From CAIZQW01 sp964459675 (GTDB lineage Bacteria > Verrucomicrobiota > Kiritimatiellia > RFP12 > UBA1067): a stretch of DNA of 52,277 nucleotides. Numbering within the stretch: position 1 is the first letter of the stretch; each line of letters opens with the position of its first letter. The translations under genes and the position numbers were made by a program. The stretch lies in NCBI GenBank assembly GCA_964459675.1, contig CAYWNP010000001.1:1-52277 (forward strand). The letters run 5' to 3'. Below are positions 7,715 through 16,072 of the stretch, in pieces. Under the pieces are notes generated by a model that ran no database searches, was not told the DNA's origin, and saw nothing but the letters and a program-made list of their open reading frames with translations.

Positions 7715-10183
7715 CTATTTCTTTCGCAGGCGTTCAATACGGGCACGAATTTCATCCTTACCCTGAACCTCGGTTTTCAAAACACGTTCAAGAACCTTGA
7801 TCGCAGAGTGGACACGACCCTTCTGTTCATACAGATCCGAGACATTAAAAGCAGCTCGTACATAGAGTCCCGCAGCGGAGTCATCATACCACACTCCCTG
7901 TGTTACGCCATTTTGATAACGAATAACCACATCTGAATAATAGACGTCTATGGCTTCGTCGATACGCTTAAGTTTCTCAAGACAACGTGCAACCTTGTAA
8001 TTTAATTGAAGCACCTGACTGGGTGAGAGCGAGGGGGATTGGAGAACTTCGCGATAGGTTGCCAAAGCTTTGAGGTAGCGATCTGGATTATCCGCTCCCA
8101 TGGCAAAGAGGGAATCGCCCTTGCGCAGTTTTGCCTGCTCAGTCCATTCCCTCGTGGAATCCGTTGCGATGATCTGGTCAAGAAGAAGGACGGCCTCTGA
8201 GAAACGGGCGAGCTCCATCAGCGCATTGGTTTGAATTAAGCGAGCCTCCATAATGCGTTGGCTCTTCGGATACTCGCGGACGAGGCGTGTGACCAATTCA
8301 ACTGCACTGGAGAAGTCGGCATCGTCCACCGCTGCGCGAGCAGCCCACAGCAAGGCGGCATCAGCCCATTCGGCTGTTGGCCAGCGCGAGACATACTCCA
8401 TGAACATCTTCCGTGCCTCAGCATATTTGCCTCGATTAAAGTTAAATTTTCCAATCCAGAGAATCATATCTGGCAGGCGCGATGATTCCGGAAAGTCGGT
8501 AATAAAGGTTTGGGCTGAGGTTTGAGCCTCCTTGTCCCGTCCCAGCGCATAAAGACAGCGCGTAATAACCTGGAGGGTCTCATCACGGCGAGTTTTGTCT
8601 GCTTGGCCTGCGGCTGAAAAATCCTTCATGGCCGCATCAAAGCGAAAGAGGCGATAGTAGACGTTTCCTCTTCCCATGAAGGCATCGCTGTGTTGAGCTT
8701 TCAGGAGGAGGTTGGTTTGGATAGAGGTGTAGGTTCGGATCGCGGTGTCGAGTTCACCACTGGAGACATAGAGTGCACCCAAACGTAAAAGCGCTTTTCC
8801 AACATGTTCGTTCTGTGGTTCTTCGGTAATGAGTTTTTGGTAGACGGTGATGGCCAACGCGGGTTGTGCCGAACGTTCTAAACATTCACCTCTTTGATAA
8901 AGGGCGCGCGGTGACAAAGGACTCTGAGGGGTTTCCGCCGTGACACGTGCAAAAACAGGGGCTGCATCAGCATGTCGACCATCTGCCATTAAAGCCTCGC
9001 CCCATTTGAACAAACTTTCAGCCTTGACGATTTGATTGGTCGTCTGCTCGGCGACACGCTGAAAAACGCCAGAAGCCTCCGTGTGTCGCTTGAGTTGAAA
9101 GAGCGCCCATCCTCTCCCGAGTAACACATGATCACTCTTTGAAGAGGCTGGATAAGTCTCAAGAACTAAGCGATACTCTTCGGCTGCACGCGACGCAAGA
9201 CGATACCTTAGAAAAGAGTCGGCCAATTTTAAATGCGCCTGCATCGCTAGAGGATCATCAGGGAACTCACGCACGAGTATCTTGATGAGCAACGCACACT
9301 CATTCAGGGTGGTCACATCGGAACAGAGTAGATTGCTGAGGTGAAAACCAGCGAGTCGTCGCATATCAGGTTCTTGCGCAAGCGAATAGGCTTGTCGCGC
9401 ATACGCAATGGACTCGTTTGTTTTTGCGAGTTGCAGAACGTTGTCGCTCATTTCTGTGAGTGCCTGCACACGGATACGAGCGGAAAAGAGCCGATTGGTG
9501 GCAAGTTGATCATAGGCGGTTAACGCCTCCTCCTGTTTGCCTTGACGAAACAAGAGACGTGAGCGGAGCAACAAGCCCTCAGAAATCTCCGTGTGTGTGG
9601 GACTTACTTTCAGCAGACGCGAGAGGACTTCAAGAGCCTGAGGCTCACGCTGGGCCGTTTCAAGGGTCAGGGCCCACTCAACAAGGTTGGAGACACGTGT
9701 TGAGATGTTTGTCGAGAGTTTTTCGATTGAGGCAAAAATTTCTAATGCGCCGCCGACGTCCCCGGTTGCCCGTTTGGCACGTGCCGTCAACCGAAGGAGC
9801 GCATCTGTCAAGGCGGGGTCGGTGGTGGGCACAGGCACCTGTTGCAGTGTGGTAACCGCATCGGAGAAGCGGTTCACATTCAATAATGCACGTGCTTTCC
9901 AATACGAGAACCAGGCGGGTTGTTGCGCGCGCTCAACGGTGTTGGAGTATTGTCCGAGAACATCCAGAGCCCTTTGGTCCCGGCCTTGCTGGCAGAGTGC
10001 TTCAACGAGAAGGATAAGTGCTTCAGGACTCTGGCCGTCTGAAGCTTCTAATTGTTTCTGGGCATGGACTTCCGCAATATCGAAGAGTTGATCATGCAGG
10101 GCGGCCTTTGCAATATCCAGCCCTTCGGCAGAATAGAGCACAGGTGAAAGCAGTATCGAAATTAATAATAGCCCCAATTTCAT
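7715..10183 (-). CDS. Large periplasmic TPR-repeat protein (Tol/Ton operon)
   Basis: Predicted secreted helical-repeat scaffold of about 822 residues. A signal peptide (MKLGLLLISILLSPVLYSAEG) is followed by TPR-like pairs along nearly the whole length, including recognisable units such as ALYQRGECLERSAQPALAI and ALLRLGALYVSSGELDTAI. The open frame continues upstream to 10270, but residues before 10195 run into the tatA terminator. The ATGs at 10183 and 10195 are both plausible, and 10183 places the signal peptide correctly. It heads the ExbB-ExbD-TonB operon, comparable to YbgF/CpoB-like partners of Tol systems but much larger. Confidence 0.85.
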   Translation of the reverse strand: MKLGLLLISILLSPVLYSAEGLDIAKAALHDQLFDIAEVHAQKQLEASDGQSPEALILLVEALCQQGRDQRALDVLGQYSNTVERAQQPAWFSYWKARALLNVNRFSDAVTTLQQVPVPTTDPALTDALLRLTARAKRATGDVGGALEIFASIEKLSTNISTRVSNLVEWALTLETAQREPQALEVLSRLLKVSPTHTEISEGLLLRSRLLFRQGKQEEALTAYDQLATNRLFSARIRVQALTEMSDNVLQLAKTNESIAYARQAYSLAQEPDMRRLAGFHLSNLLCSDVTTLNECALLIKILVREFPDDPLAMQAHLKLADSFLRYRLASRAAEEYRLVLETYPASSKSDHVLLGRGWALFQLKRHTEASGVFQRVAEQTTNQIVKAESLFKWGEALMADGRHADAAPVFARVTAETPQSPLSPRALYQRGECLERSAQPALAITVYQKLITEEPQNEHVGKALLRLGALYVSSGELDTAIRTYTSIQTNLLLKAQHSDAFMGRGNVYYRLFRFDAAMKDFSAAGQADKTRRDETLQVITRCLYALGRDKEAQTSAQTFITDFPESSRLPDMILWIGKFNFNRGKYAEARKMFMEYVSRWPTAEWADAALLWAARAAVDDADFSSAVELVTRLVREYPKSQRIMEARLIQTNALMELARFSEAVLLLDQIIATDSTREWTEQAKLRKGDSLFAMGADNPDRYLKALATYREVLQSPSLSPSQVLQLNYKVARCLEKLKRIDEAIDVYYSDVVIRYQNGVTQGVWYDDSAAGLYVRAAFNVSDLYEQKGRVHSAIKVLERVLKTEVQGKDEIRARIERLRKK

Positions 10184-10231
10184 ACCCGATAGCATAACGT
10201 AAGAGGGGTTAAATATCACGTTAAAAATGAA

Positions 10232-10265
10232 GACGGATGGCTGAAAACAGCCATCCGTCTTTTCA
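10232..10265 (-). terminator. Intrinsic terminator after tatA
   Basis: Perfect 12-bp stem (10232-10243 with 10248-10259) and AAAA loop, 29 bp beyond the tatA stop. A T-rich run follows on the minus strand (CTTCATTTTT) and another on the plus strand (TCTTTTC), so it may act in both directions. It separates the rpoZ-smpB-tatA unit from the TPR-led operon. Confidence 0.85.
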
Positions 10266-10288
10266 TTCACAATAAGGGCTTTTCCAGC

Positions 10289-10534
10289 TTAAGCCTGCTT
10301 AGATTCCTCAACCTTTTTAGGCTCTTCCTTCTTAATCTCGTCGATCACGTCCTTAACCTGTTGCGTGGCGAGCTTGTCACCCTCTTCCCTGCCTTTTTTG
10401 AATTCACCGACGCTTTTGCCTAACGCGCGGGCCAAGTTAGGAAGTTTGGAGCCACCAAAAAGAACCAAAATAATAATCAGAATGACGATTAATTCGGTTG
10501 GTCCAAAATTTTGAAGAAATGCAATGGGTAACAT
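10289..10534 (-). CDS. tatA: Sec-independent translocase protein TatA/E
   Basis: Pore-forming subunit of the twin-arginine export pathway, 81 residues. Seen: a short N-terminus with FGPTEL, a single transmembrane helix (about 14-26), the hinge LFGGSKLPNLARALGKS, an amphipathic helix, and an acidic-lysine tail. A strong ribosome site (AAGGAGG) precedes the ATG. It is the last gene of rpoZ-smpB-tatA. TatC is not in the window. Confidence 0.95.
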   Translation of the reverse strand: MLPIAFLQNFGPTELIVILIIILVLFGGSKLPNLARALGKSVGEFKKGREEGDKLATQQVKDVIDEIKKEEPKKVEESKQA

Positions 10535-10555
10535 AATGAATCCTCCTTATTATAA

Positions 10556-11035
10556 CTATCCTCTATAATGCGTTGAAACAGCTCGTCTGGCTTCTAAGTC
10601 GGCATCACGTCGCCGAATGGTCTCCCGTTTGTCCTCTTGTGCCTTGCCTCGGCAGACCGCGATTTCTACTTTCACCATTCCTTTAGGTGTCAAATAAATT
10701 CTCAACGGAATCAAAGAAAGCCCCTTCTGCTCTGACAGCGCTTGGAGCTTGCGGATCTCCCGCTTGTGCATCAACAGCCTTCTTGTTCTCAGAGCTTCGT
10801 GGTTGAAACGATTTCCAAAAGCATAGGGCGGTATACGCACTTGATTCAGAAAAAGCTGGCCTTCTTTTACGCTTGCATACGATCCGTTAAGGCCGGCTTC
10901 ACCATTTCGAACAACCTTGACCTCGGTGCCGACGAGCTCAATGCCAGCCTCATACTTCTCGAGGACAAAATAGTCATGCGAAGCCCGTCTGTTCACCGTC
11001 AGGTTTCCGCCGCTTTTCTTGTCCTCTTTCGACAT
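10556..11035 (-). CDS. smpB: SsrA-binding protein SmpB
   Basis: Binds tmRNA and delivers it to stalled ribosomes (trans-translation). The protein has 159 residues, normal size. Seen: NRRASHDYFVLEKYEAGIEL at the N-terminus, GTEVKVVR, the IPPYAFGN segment, the RLLMHKREI motif and the basic C-terminal tail. It lies between rpoZ (18-bp gap) and tatA (21-bp gap). Confidence 0.97.
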   Translation of the reverse strand: MSKEDKKSGGNLTVNRRASHDYFVLEKYEAGIELVGTEVKVVRNGEAGLNGSYASVKEGQLFLNQVRIPPYAFGNRFNHEALRTRRLLMHKREIRKLQALSEQKGLSLIPLRIYLTPKGMVKVEIAVCRGKAQEDKRETIRRRDADLEARRAVSTHYRG

Positions 11036-11053
11036 AACACCTAAAAGGTCTGA

Positions 11054-11299
11054 TTATTCTGACCAACGTGTCTGTGCCTGTTCAGCACGAGCAATTGCGG
11101 CGAAATCAACTTCGCACATGATAAGCCCCTCGGCTATTTCACGCAATGCTATATCCGCTTTGTCTTCATCAGCAGACAATGGCTTCACCAAAGGACGTTC
11201 GCCCATATTGAGCTGGCGCACACGCTTGGAAACCACATTTACGAGTACCGGTACGCTTGGAAAGCGGACTCTTGCCTTTTCAATCAATTCAACATTCAC
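11054..11299 (-). CDS. rpoZ: DNA-directed RNA polymerase omega subunit
   Basis: Small RNA polymerase assembly subunit, 81 residues. Seen: the conserved VNVVSKRVRQL helix and DIALREIAEGLI. A GGAGG ribosome site lies a few bases upstream of the ATG, and a near-consensus promoter lies further upstream at 11324-11352. Confidence 0.93.
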   Translation of the reverse strand: MNVELIEKARVRFPSVPVLVNVVSKRVRQLNMGERPLVKPLSADEDKADIALREIAEGLIMCEVDFAAIARAEQAQTRWSE

Positions 11300-11323
11300 T
11301 AAAAGCCTCCATTTGAAGCGTAT

Positions 11324-11352
11324 ACTATATCGGATTACCCTGCATTGGTCAA
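11324..11352 (-). promoter_or_regulatory. Sigma70-type promoter of rpoZ-smpB-tatA
   Basis: On the minus strand TTGACC (11352-11347), a 17-bp spacer and TATAGT (11329-11324), about 25 bp before the rpoZ start. The -35 element overlaps the last codons of the upstream methyltransferase gene. Confidence 0.8.
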
Positions 11353-12572
11353 CGGGGAAACTCCATATATTTTGAAAGAAGTCCAGACATGCGTGTTTCG
11401 AGCCAGGGTCTGACCTTCCAGAAGTCGCGTAAAGCGAGGTATTCGTTCACAGCCACAATCTGGCCTGGTTTAAGTGCAAACTCGGCTTTAATCAGAATGT
11501 TTCGAGCTGTGGCTTCGGCTGAGACAAACTCCACAACCTGAGTCCGAAAGCCTAGGATGCGAAGCAGTTGTGCACGGAATGTGTCGGTTAAAAGGTCTGC
11601 CAGTCGCTCGCGAAGGATCCCATGACGCAGAAGCGTTTGGAAGGGGCCACCCTCTTTGAGCTCTTTATGCAATTCATGCTGGCAGCAGGGCACACAGACG
11701 ATATAACGGCTCTTCCATTCAATCGCCCGTGCGAGAGCCTCATCGGTTGCGGTATCACACGCATGGAGACTCATGACCAAGTCAGGGGCGAAGGGCGGCT
11801 CAGCCGTTGCCAGGTCTGCCTCGATAAAGGTCACATGGGTGGCCACATCGAGGTTTTGTGCCAGTCTCCTGGCAGTAAGGATCAAGGCGGGATTACGGTC
11901 TATGCCACAGACTCGAACGGTAAGCCCTCGCACAGCCGTTAAGTAATGATAAGCGGCAAGGGTCAAATAGGCTTTTCCGCAACCGCAATCAACAATATGA
12001 AACGGCTTAACCTCTTCAGTTTCAGAGGGTGAAGGTGAGGGAATCAGGGAGTCCAAGACCTTTAAAAGCTCATTGACCTGGTCATATTTTCCTCTCATGG
12101 AGGCCTTGATACGGCCATCCGCATCCGCAATATCAATTGTTTTCAGCAACGCGATTGAATCAAAAGCGGTCAAGGGCATCTGTTTGACCCGGTCATGGGC
12201 AGGGGCCTCTTCGCTCTCACGGGCCATGGGTGCGCTTCTGGAAACCAGTGCTTTCCCCTTTCGGGTGACCCGAACATGAAGATCGCCTGAAGCCGTAATC
12301 AGATGAAGCTCTCGCGGACCTACCTGCTCTAAAATATCCTCCAGCCCCTTTTGGGCTCCCGTTAAGTCAAAGTTTTTGACCGTTGTCCGTCCATTCTCTG
12401 TCATCTCACCTTGGTATCGCTTCTCCTCTTTGATGGTGACAGGGCGGAGGCTGATTCTCCAGAGTTCGCCTCCACGGCGCACAACTTGGGTGATCTTCAT
12501 CCATCCCTTTTCTTCGAAAACGCGCCTTCTTATTTCAGTCGCCAGCTCAGGCGAGAGTTCCGTACGAGACAT
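11349..12572 (-). CDS. SAM-dependent methyltransferase (Methyltransf_32-like)
   Basis: A 407-residue protein with two parts: an N-terminal region (1-150) of unknown fold, and a C-terminal class I methyltransferase domain. Motif I is seen as DCGCGKAYL (195-203), followed by GIDRN for the acidic loop, then SLHACDTATDEAL and VCVPCCQHEL. This set resembles proteins of the GSTCD/Methyltransf_32 type, whose suggested targets are RNA. The start has an AAGGAGC site. Substrate unknown. It is transcribed divergently from the surface-repeat gene and tandem with rpoZ. Confidence 0.8.
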   Translation of the reverse strand: MSRTELSPELATEIRRRVFEEKGWMKITQVVRRGGELWRISLRPVTIKEEKRYQGEMTENGRTTVKNFDLTGAQKGLEDILEQVGPRELHLITASGDLHVRVTRKGKALVSRSAPMARESEEAPAHDRVKQMPLTAFDSIALLKTIDIADADGRIKASMRGKYDQVNELLKVLDSLIPSPSPSETEEVKPFHIVDCGCGKAYLTLAAYHYLTAVRGLTVRVCGIDRNPALILTARRLAQNLDVATHVTFIEADLATAEPPFAPDLVMSLHACDTATDEALARAIEWKSRYIVCVPCCQHELHKELKEGGPFQTLLRHGILRERLADLLTDTFRAQLLRILGFRTQVVEFVSAEATARNILIKAEFALKPGQIVAVNEYLALRDFWKVRPWLETRMSGLLSKYMEFPR

Positions 12573-12711
12573 GATGCTCCTTCATTTGGGTCTATTCAAT
12601 TTATAGTGACGCAAAGCATAGTGGATTCGAGGTAGGTCTGCAAGTGCTTTTTCGGTAAATGGCTATAGGGAAAAATCCACGCAAAATTGTTAATTTTGTG
12701 GCGAAAACGGC

Positions 12712-12740
12712 TTGCCTGTTTCCTTCAACTTCGGTATAGT
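12712..12740 (+). promoter_or_regulatory. Sigma70-type promoter of the surface-repeat gene
   Basis: TTGCCT (12712-12717), a 17-bp spacer and TATAGT (12735-12740), 64 bp upstream of the 12805 start. The 5' leader of about 55 nt contains the ribosome site GAGAGGA. Confidence 0.75.
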
Positions 12741-12804
12741 ACAAGCAATTCTTAGGAGTGGTTAGGTTTTTTTAAGCTACGTGTTGCTTAAAAGAGAGGA
12801 AAGC

Positions 12805-13314
12805 ATGAAAAAAAGTTTATTTGGGTTGCTTTTGTTCGGTCTGTTGTCAATTAACGCACAAGCTGCTGATAAAGTGCGTTGGCCTGTCTGGTTTACGTTT
12901 AGTGGTTCAGAAGATGTAGATGTTATCGGCCTGCGTATTCCGGTAGGTGGGTATTGCGATCAGGTGACGGGGTTTGAGGTTGGGTTGATCGGGCGTTGCC
13001 GCTATTTCAATGGGTTCCAGATGAACGTGATTCGCAGTGCAGTTGAAGATGAAATGGCTGGGTGGCAGTTCTCTTGCCTCTACAATTCAATTGGCCATGG
13101 AAATGGCATCGGAATTCAAAGTGCACTTTGGAATGAGTCTCAGATCTTCTCTGGGCTTCAGTTGGGCGTTGTTAACCTCGCAGATTATTGCAACGGCTTC
13201 CAGATTGGAATTATTAATCGCGCAGAGGACCTTTATGGTTTTCAGTTTGGGATTGTGAATGTCATTCGTAATTCGACGATGCCGTTTTGCCCGCTCATGA
13301 ACATTGGCTTCTAA
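12805..13314 (+). CDS. Secreted surface-repeat protein (LA_2272-type repeats)
   Basis: A 169-residue protein with a signal peptide (MKKSLFGLLLFGLLSINAQA) and about seven degenerate repeats of 18-20 residues centred on G-[FLW]-Q-[ILFM]-G-[IVL]-[IV]-N, for example SGLQLGVVN, NGFQIGIIN and YGFQFGIVN. This alternating pattern suggests an outer-membrane or surface beta-structure, as in LA_2272-like repeat proteins. The start at 12805 is preferred over 12781 because of the GAGAGGA site and the signal peptide. A promoter lies upstream and a terminator follows, so it is probably monocistronic. Function unknown. Confidence 0.75.
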   Translation: MKKSLFGLLLFGLLSINAQAADKVRWPVWFTFSGSEDVDVIGLRIPVGGYCDQVTGFEVGLIGRCRYFNGFQMNVIRSAVEDEMAGWQFSCLYNSIGHGNGIGIQSALWNESQIFSGLQLGVVNLADYCNGFQIGIINRAEDLYGFQFGIVNVIRNSTMPFCPLMNIGF

Positions 13315-13342
13315 GCTAAGCTATTTATTGTTTCACAACTTG

Positions 13343-13378
13343 CCCCCGCGTCCATTAAGGATGACGGGGGTTGTTTAT
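13343..13378 (+). terminator. Intrinsic terminator after the surface-repeat gene
   Basis: GC-rich stem (CCCCCG pairing with CGGGGG, extended by five more pairs around one bulge), loop ATTAA, then a T-rich tail TTGTTTATT. It lies 29 bp after the stop. Confidence 0.75.
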
Positions 13379-13398
13379 TACACCTCAGGAGACAGATT

Positions 13399-14619
13399 AT
13401 GTTCGTTAAACCCTTTGCCGCCCTAAGACCCGCACCAGAGACGGCTTCTGTTTTGGCCTCTGTACCGTATGATGTTGTGGATACGGCTGAAGCGCGTCTT
13501 CTCGCTTCTGGAAACCCCGATAGTTTTCTCCATGTTTCCCGTCCTGAAATTGATCTCCCGGACACTGTGGATATCCACGATGACCGTGTCTATGCGCAAG
13601 GGGTCAAGGCTTTTAAAGATTTACAGGCCAGAGGGGTCCTGCTTCGGGAAAAAGCAGAGCACTTTTATGTCTATCGCCAGATCATGGGTGCCCACCAGCA
13701 GACGGGTGTTGTCGCCTGCTGCCATGTTGATGATTATGCAAACGACATCATCCGCAAGCATGAAAAGACGCGCAAGGACAAGGAAGATGACCGTACGCGC
13801 CATTGTCTCGAATTGAATGCGAATTCAGGCCCAGTCTTCCTGACGTATCGCGATCAGAGCGGTTTGGACTGTCTGGTTGCAGATGCTCAGAAACAGGTGC
13901 CGCTTTATGATTTTACGGCAGTGGATGGGGTTCGGCATACGGTGTGGCGTGTTGAGTCGAATTCGCCTGTTTGGGTTGAGGCCTTCAAAAATGTCCCCCT
14001 GGCCTATGTGGCCGATGGACATCATCGCGCGGCTGCTGCTTTCCGTACCGGAAAACAGCGCAGAGAGGCTAATCCGAAACATACCGGGCAGGAAGAGTAT
14101 AATTGGTTTCTCGCCGTTCTCTTTCCTGAAACGCAGTTGCGGATTCTTCCCTACAATCGGTGTGTCGTTGATTTGAATAGCCTGGCGCCTGACGCTTTCT
14201 TGTCAAAGGTCAAAAACATCTTTAAAACAGAAGCGTGCACCACTCCGGATCCAACAGGTGCACGTGAGGTGCGGATGTATCTGGCTGGAAAATGGTATAA
14301 GCTTTCGTGGGATGAGTTTCAGGCAGATCCTGTCGGGCTGCTCGATGTGAGTGTATTGCAGGATCGCTTACTCGCGCCTGTTTTGGGAATTGATGATCCA
14401 CGCACCAACACGCGTATATCCTTTGTAGGGGGCATCCGTGGCACGGCGGAATTGACCAAGCGTGTGGACAGTGGACGTGATGCGGTTGCCTTCTCGATGG
14501 CTCCCGTGACTGTCGGGCAGATGATGGATATTGCAGATGCTGGACAAATCATGCCACCCAAAAGTACATGGTTTGAACCCAAGCTGCGTTCCGGCCTCCT
14601 CGTGCATACGCTGGATTGA
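13399..14619 (+). CDS. DUF1015 family protein
   Basis: A 406-residue conserved protein with no assigned reaction that I can support. Seen: the family N-terminus VKPFAALRP...VPYDVVD, the highly conserved ADGHHRAAAAF segment near 212-222, and a C-terminal FVGGIRG. The ribosome site CAGGAG precedes the ATG. The HAD gene starts 1 bp after its stop, so the two are probably translated together. DUF1015 genes often sit near serine or phosphate-ester metabolism genes, but here the only support is the adjacent phosphatase-like gene. Confidence 0.85.
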   Translation: MFVKPFAALRPAPETASVLASVPYDVVDTAEARLLASGNPDSFLHVSRPEIDLPDTVDIHDDRVYAQGVKAFKDLQARGVLLREKAEHFYVYRQIMGAHQQTGVVACCHVDDYANDIIRKHEKTRKDKEDDRTRHCLELNANSGPVFLTYRDQSGLDCLVADAQKQVPLYDFTAVDGVRHTVWRVESNSPVWVEAFKNVPLAYVADGHHRAAAAFRTGKQRREANPKHTGQEEYNWFLAVLFPETQLRILPYNRCVVDLNSLAPDAFLSKVKNIFKTEACTTPDPTGAREVRMYLAGKWYKLSWDEFQADPVGLLDVSVLQDRLLAPVLGIDDPRTNTRISFVGGIRGTAELTKRVDSGRDAVAFSMAPVTVGQMMDIADAGQIMPPKSTWFEPKLRSGLLVHTLD

Positions 14620-14620
14620 G

Positions 14621-15295
14621 ATGAACATCTCTCATATTATTTGGGATTGGAACGGGACCTTGCTGGATGACACGCAAGCCTGTGTCAACTCGATTAATGT
14701 GCTGCTGGGCAAGCGCGGGGTTCCCTCCATTGATGTCCCCAAGTATCGAGAGGTCTTCGGGTTTCCCGTGGTGGATTTTTATCGCCGGATACAGTTTCCG
14801 CTTGAGACGGAGAACTGGGATCTTGTTGCCCGTGAGTTTCACGATGTTTTCCTCGCGGACCCCACCTTTCAACTTCAGACGGGCACCTTGAATGCGCTTG
14901 AACACATTCGAGCCCTTGGACTCGGACAATCCGTCCTCTCGGCCTCTGAACAGACGATCCTGGATCAGATGCTCACGAAATATCGGATCCGGGATTATTT
15001 CAGCCATGTCTGTGGCGTTGATAACCTCTATGGCGCTTCGAAGATCGCGATGGGCCAGAAGTTAGTGGAACGTTTTCAGCATCCGAAGGCTTCGATTGTC
15101 ATGGTCGGTGATACGCTGCATGACGTGGAAGTTGCGGAAGCGCTGGGGATCTCCTGCGTCCTGATTGCGCAGGGGCATCAATCCCGCGAACGCTTGGATC
15201 AGGCTGGCGTGCATGTGTTTGAGGATCTCGATGCTTTTAGCCAATCGCTGCCCGCATTGCTGCGATGTCAGCATCAAGTCCCGTCCAGATCTTGA
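14621..15295 (+). CDS. HAD-superfamily hydrolase (phosphoglycolate phosphatase-like)
   Basis: A 224-residue cytoplasmic HAD phosphatase-like protein. Motif I reads DWNGTLLDD with the nucleophile Asp9, but the usual second Asp (Asp+2) is Asn11. Motif II is LSASEQ and motif IV is MVGDTLHDVEVA. The cap between motifs I and II is of the helical type. The ATG at 14621 is 1 bp past the DUF1015 stop; the open frame extends upstream but only inside that gene. The 3' end overlaps the convergent aroE gene by 59 bp. The Asn substitution recurs in some HAD subfamilies, so activity cannot be excluded. Confidence 0.85.
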   Translation: MNISHIIWDWNGTLLDDTQACVNSINVLLGKRGVPSIDVPKYREVFGFPVVDFYRRIQFPLETENWDLVAREFHDVFLADPTFQLQTGTLNALEHIRALGLGQSVLSASEQTILDQMLTKYRIRDYFSHVCGVDNLYGASKIAMGQKLVERFQHPKASIVMVGDTLHDVEVAEALGISCVLIAQGHQSRERLDQAGVHVFEDLDAFSQSLPALLRCQHQVPSRS

Positions 15296-16070
15296 AGGAG
15301 GCTGCCCCTTGGCGGATGAGCATCCCGATGCCATTCGTTCCTTTTGCGCCAGCGGCTAATGCCGTTGCAAGGGTAGGGGGATTGGGATAGGTCACAAGGT
15401 CATAGACGGTCTGCCCTGGATGAAACGAGGAGGCGGGGAGAACCGAGACATCCTCTGGCTTTAGACCGGCAGGTGTGCAATGGACAATCAAGTCGCAGGA
15501 CGGAGCGATCTCGGCCCACGTCTGTTGCTGGCTCGGAAGAATGTGAACCGTAGCCGTATGGGCGTGGCGCTGTTTTGCAGCTTCCATATCGCGCGCAAGC
15601 ACTTCGGCTCGCTCGGTCATCGGATCGGCCAGAAAGATTTCCGAGGCTCCAGTAGAGGCGAAGGTGATGGCACGTCCTGCACCGCCACAACCGAGGACGA
15701 GCACACGCTTGTCCATGGGCGTAATGCCACAGCCTTCCCGCAGATCTTCTTGAAAGCCGATAATATCGGTGTTGTAACCAGTCATCACGCCATCGCCTTC
15801 AAAATGGATGGTGTTGACAGCTCCAACATGTGCAGCCAGGGAGTCCACCCGTGTCAGCAACGGGATGATCGCTGTCTTATGTGGAATCGTGATGTTGAGT
15901 CCGGTAAACCCCGCTTGCTGGCAAGCCTCTAACTGTTGGCGTAGCTGTGAAAAGTCCACATCAAAAGCCTCATACGTTGCCTCAAGCCCGAGGGACGTAA
16001 ATGAGGCCGCATGCATACGCGGGGACAACGAGTGCTTAATCGGATGACCGAAAATACCGAAGCGATACAT
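15237..16070 (-). CDS. aroE: Shikimate dehydrogenase
   Basis: NADPH-dependent reduction of 3-dehydroshikimate in the aromatic amino acid pathway. The protein has 277 residues, the normal length. Seen: the shikimate-binding SLSPRMH (14-20), catalytic Lys65 in NITIPHK, Asp102 in GYNTD, the nucleotide loop GCGGAGRA (127-134) and C-terminal NGIGMLIRQGA. It is the last gene of ilvB-ilvN-aroE, 2 bp after ilvN. Confidence 0.96.
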   Translation of the reverse strand: MYRFGIFGHPIKHSLSPRMHAASFTSLGLEATYEAFDVDFSQLRQQLEACQQAGFTGLNITIPHKTAIIPLLTRVDSLAAHVGAVNTIHFEGDGVMTGYNTDIIGFQEDLREGCGITPMDKRVLVLGCGGAGRAITFASTGASEIFLADPMTERAEVLARDMEAAKQRHAHTATVHILPSQQQTWAEIAPSCDLIVHCTPAGLKPEDVSVLPASSFHPGQTVYDLVTYPNPPTLATALAAGAKGTNGIGMLIRQGAASFKIWTGLDADIAAMRAAIG

Positions 16071-16072
16071 GG

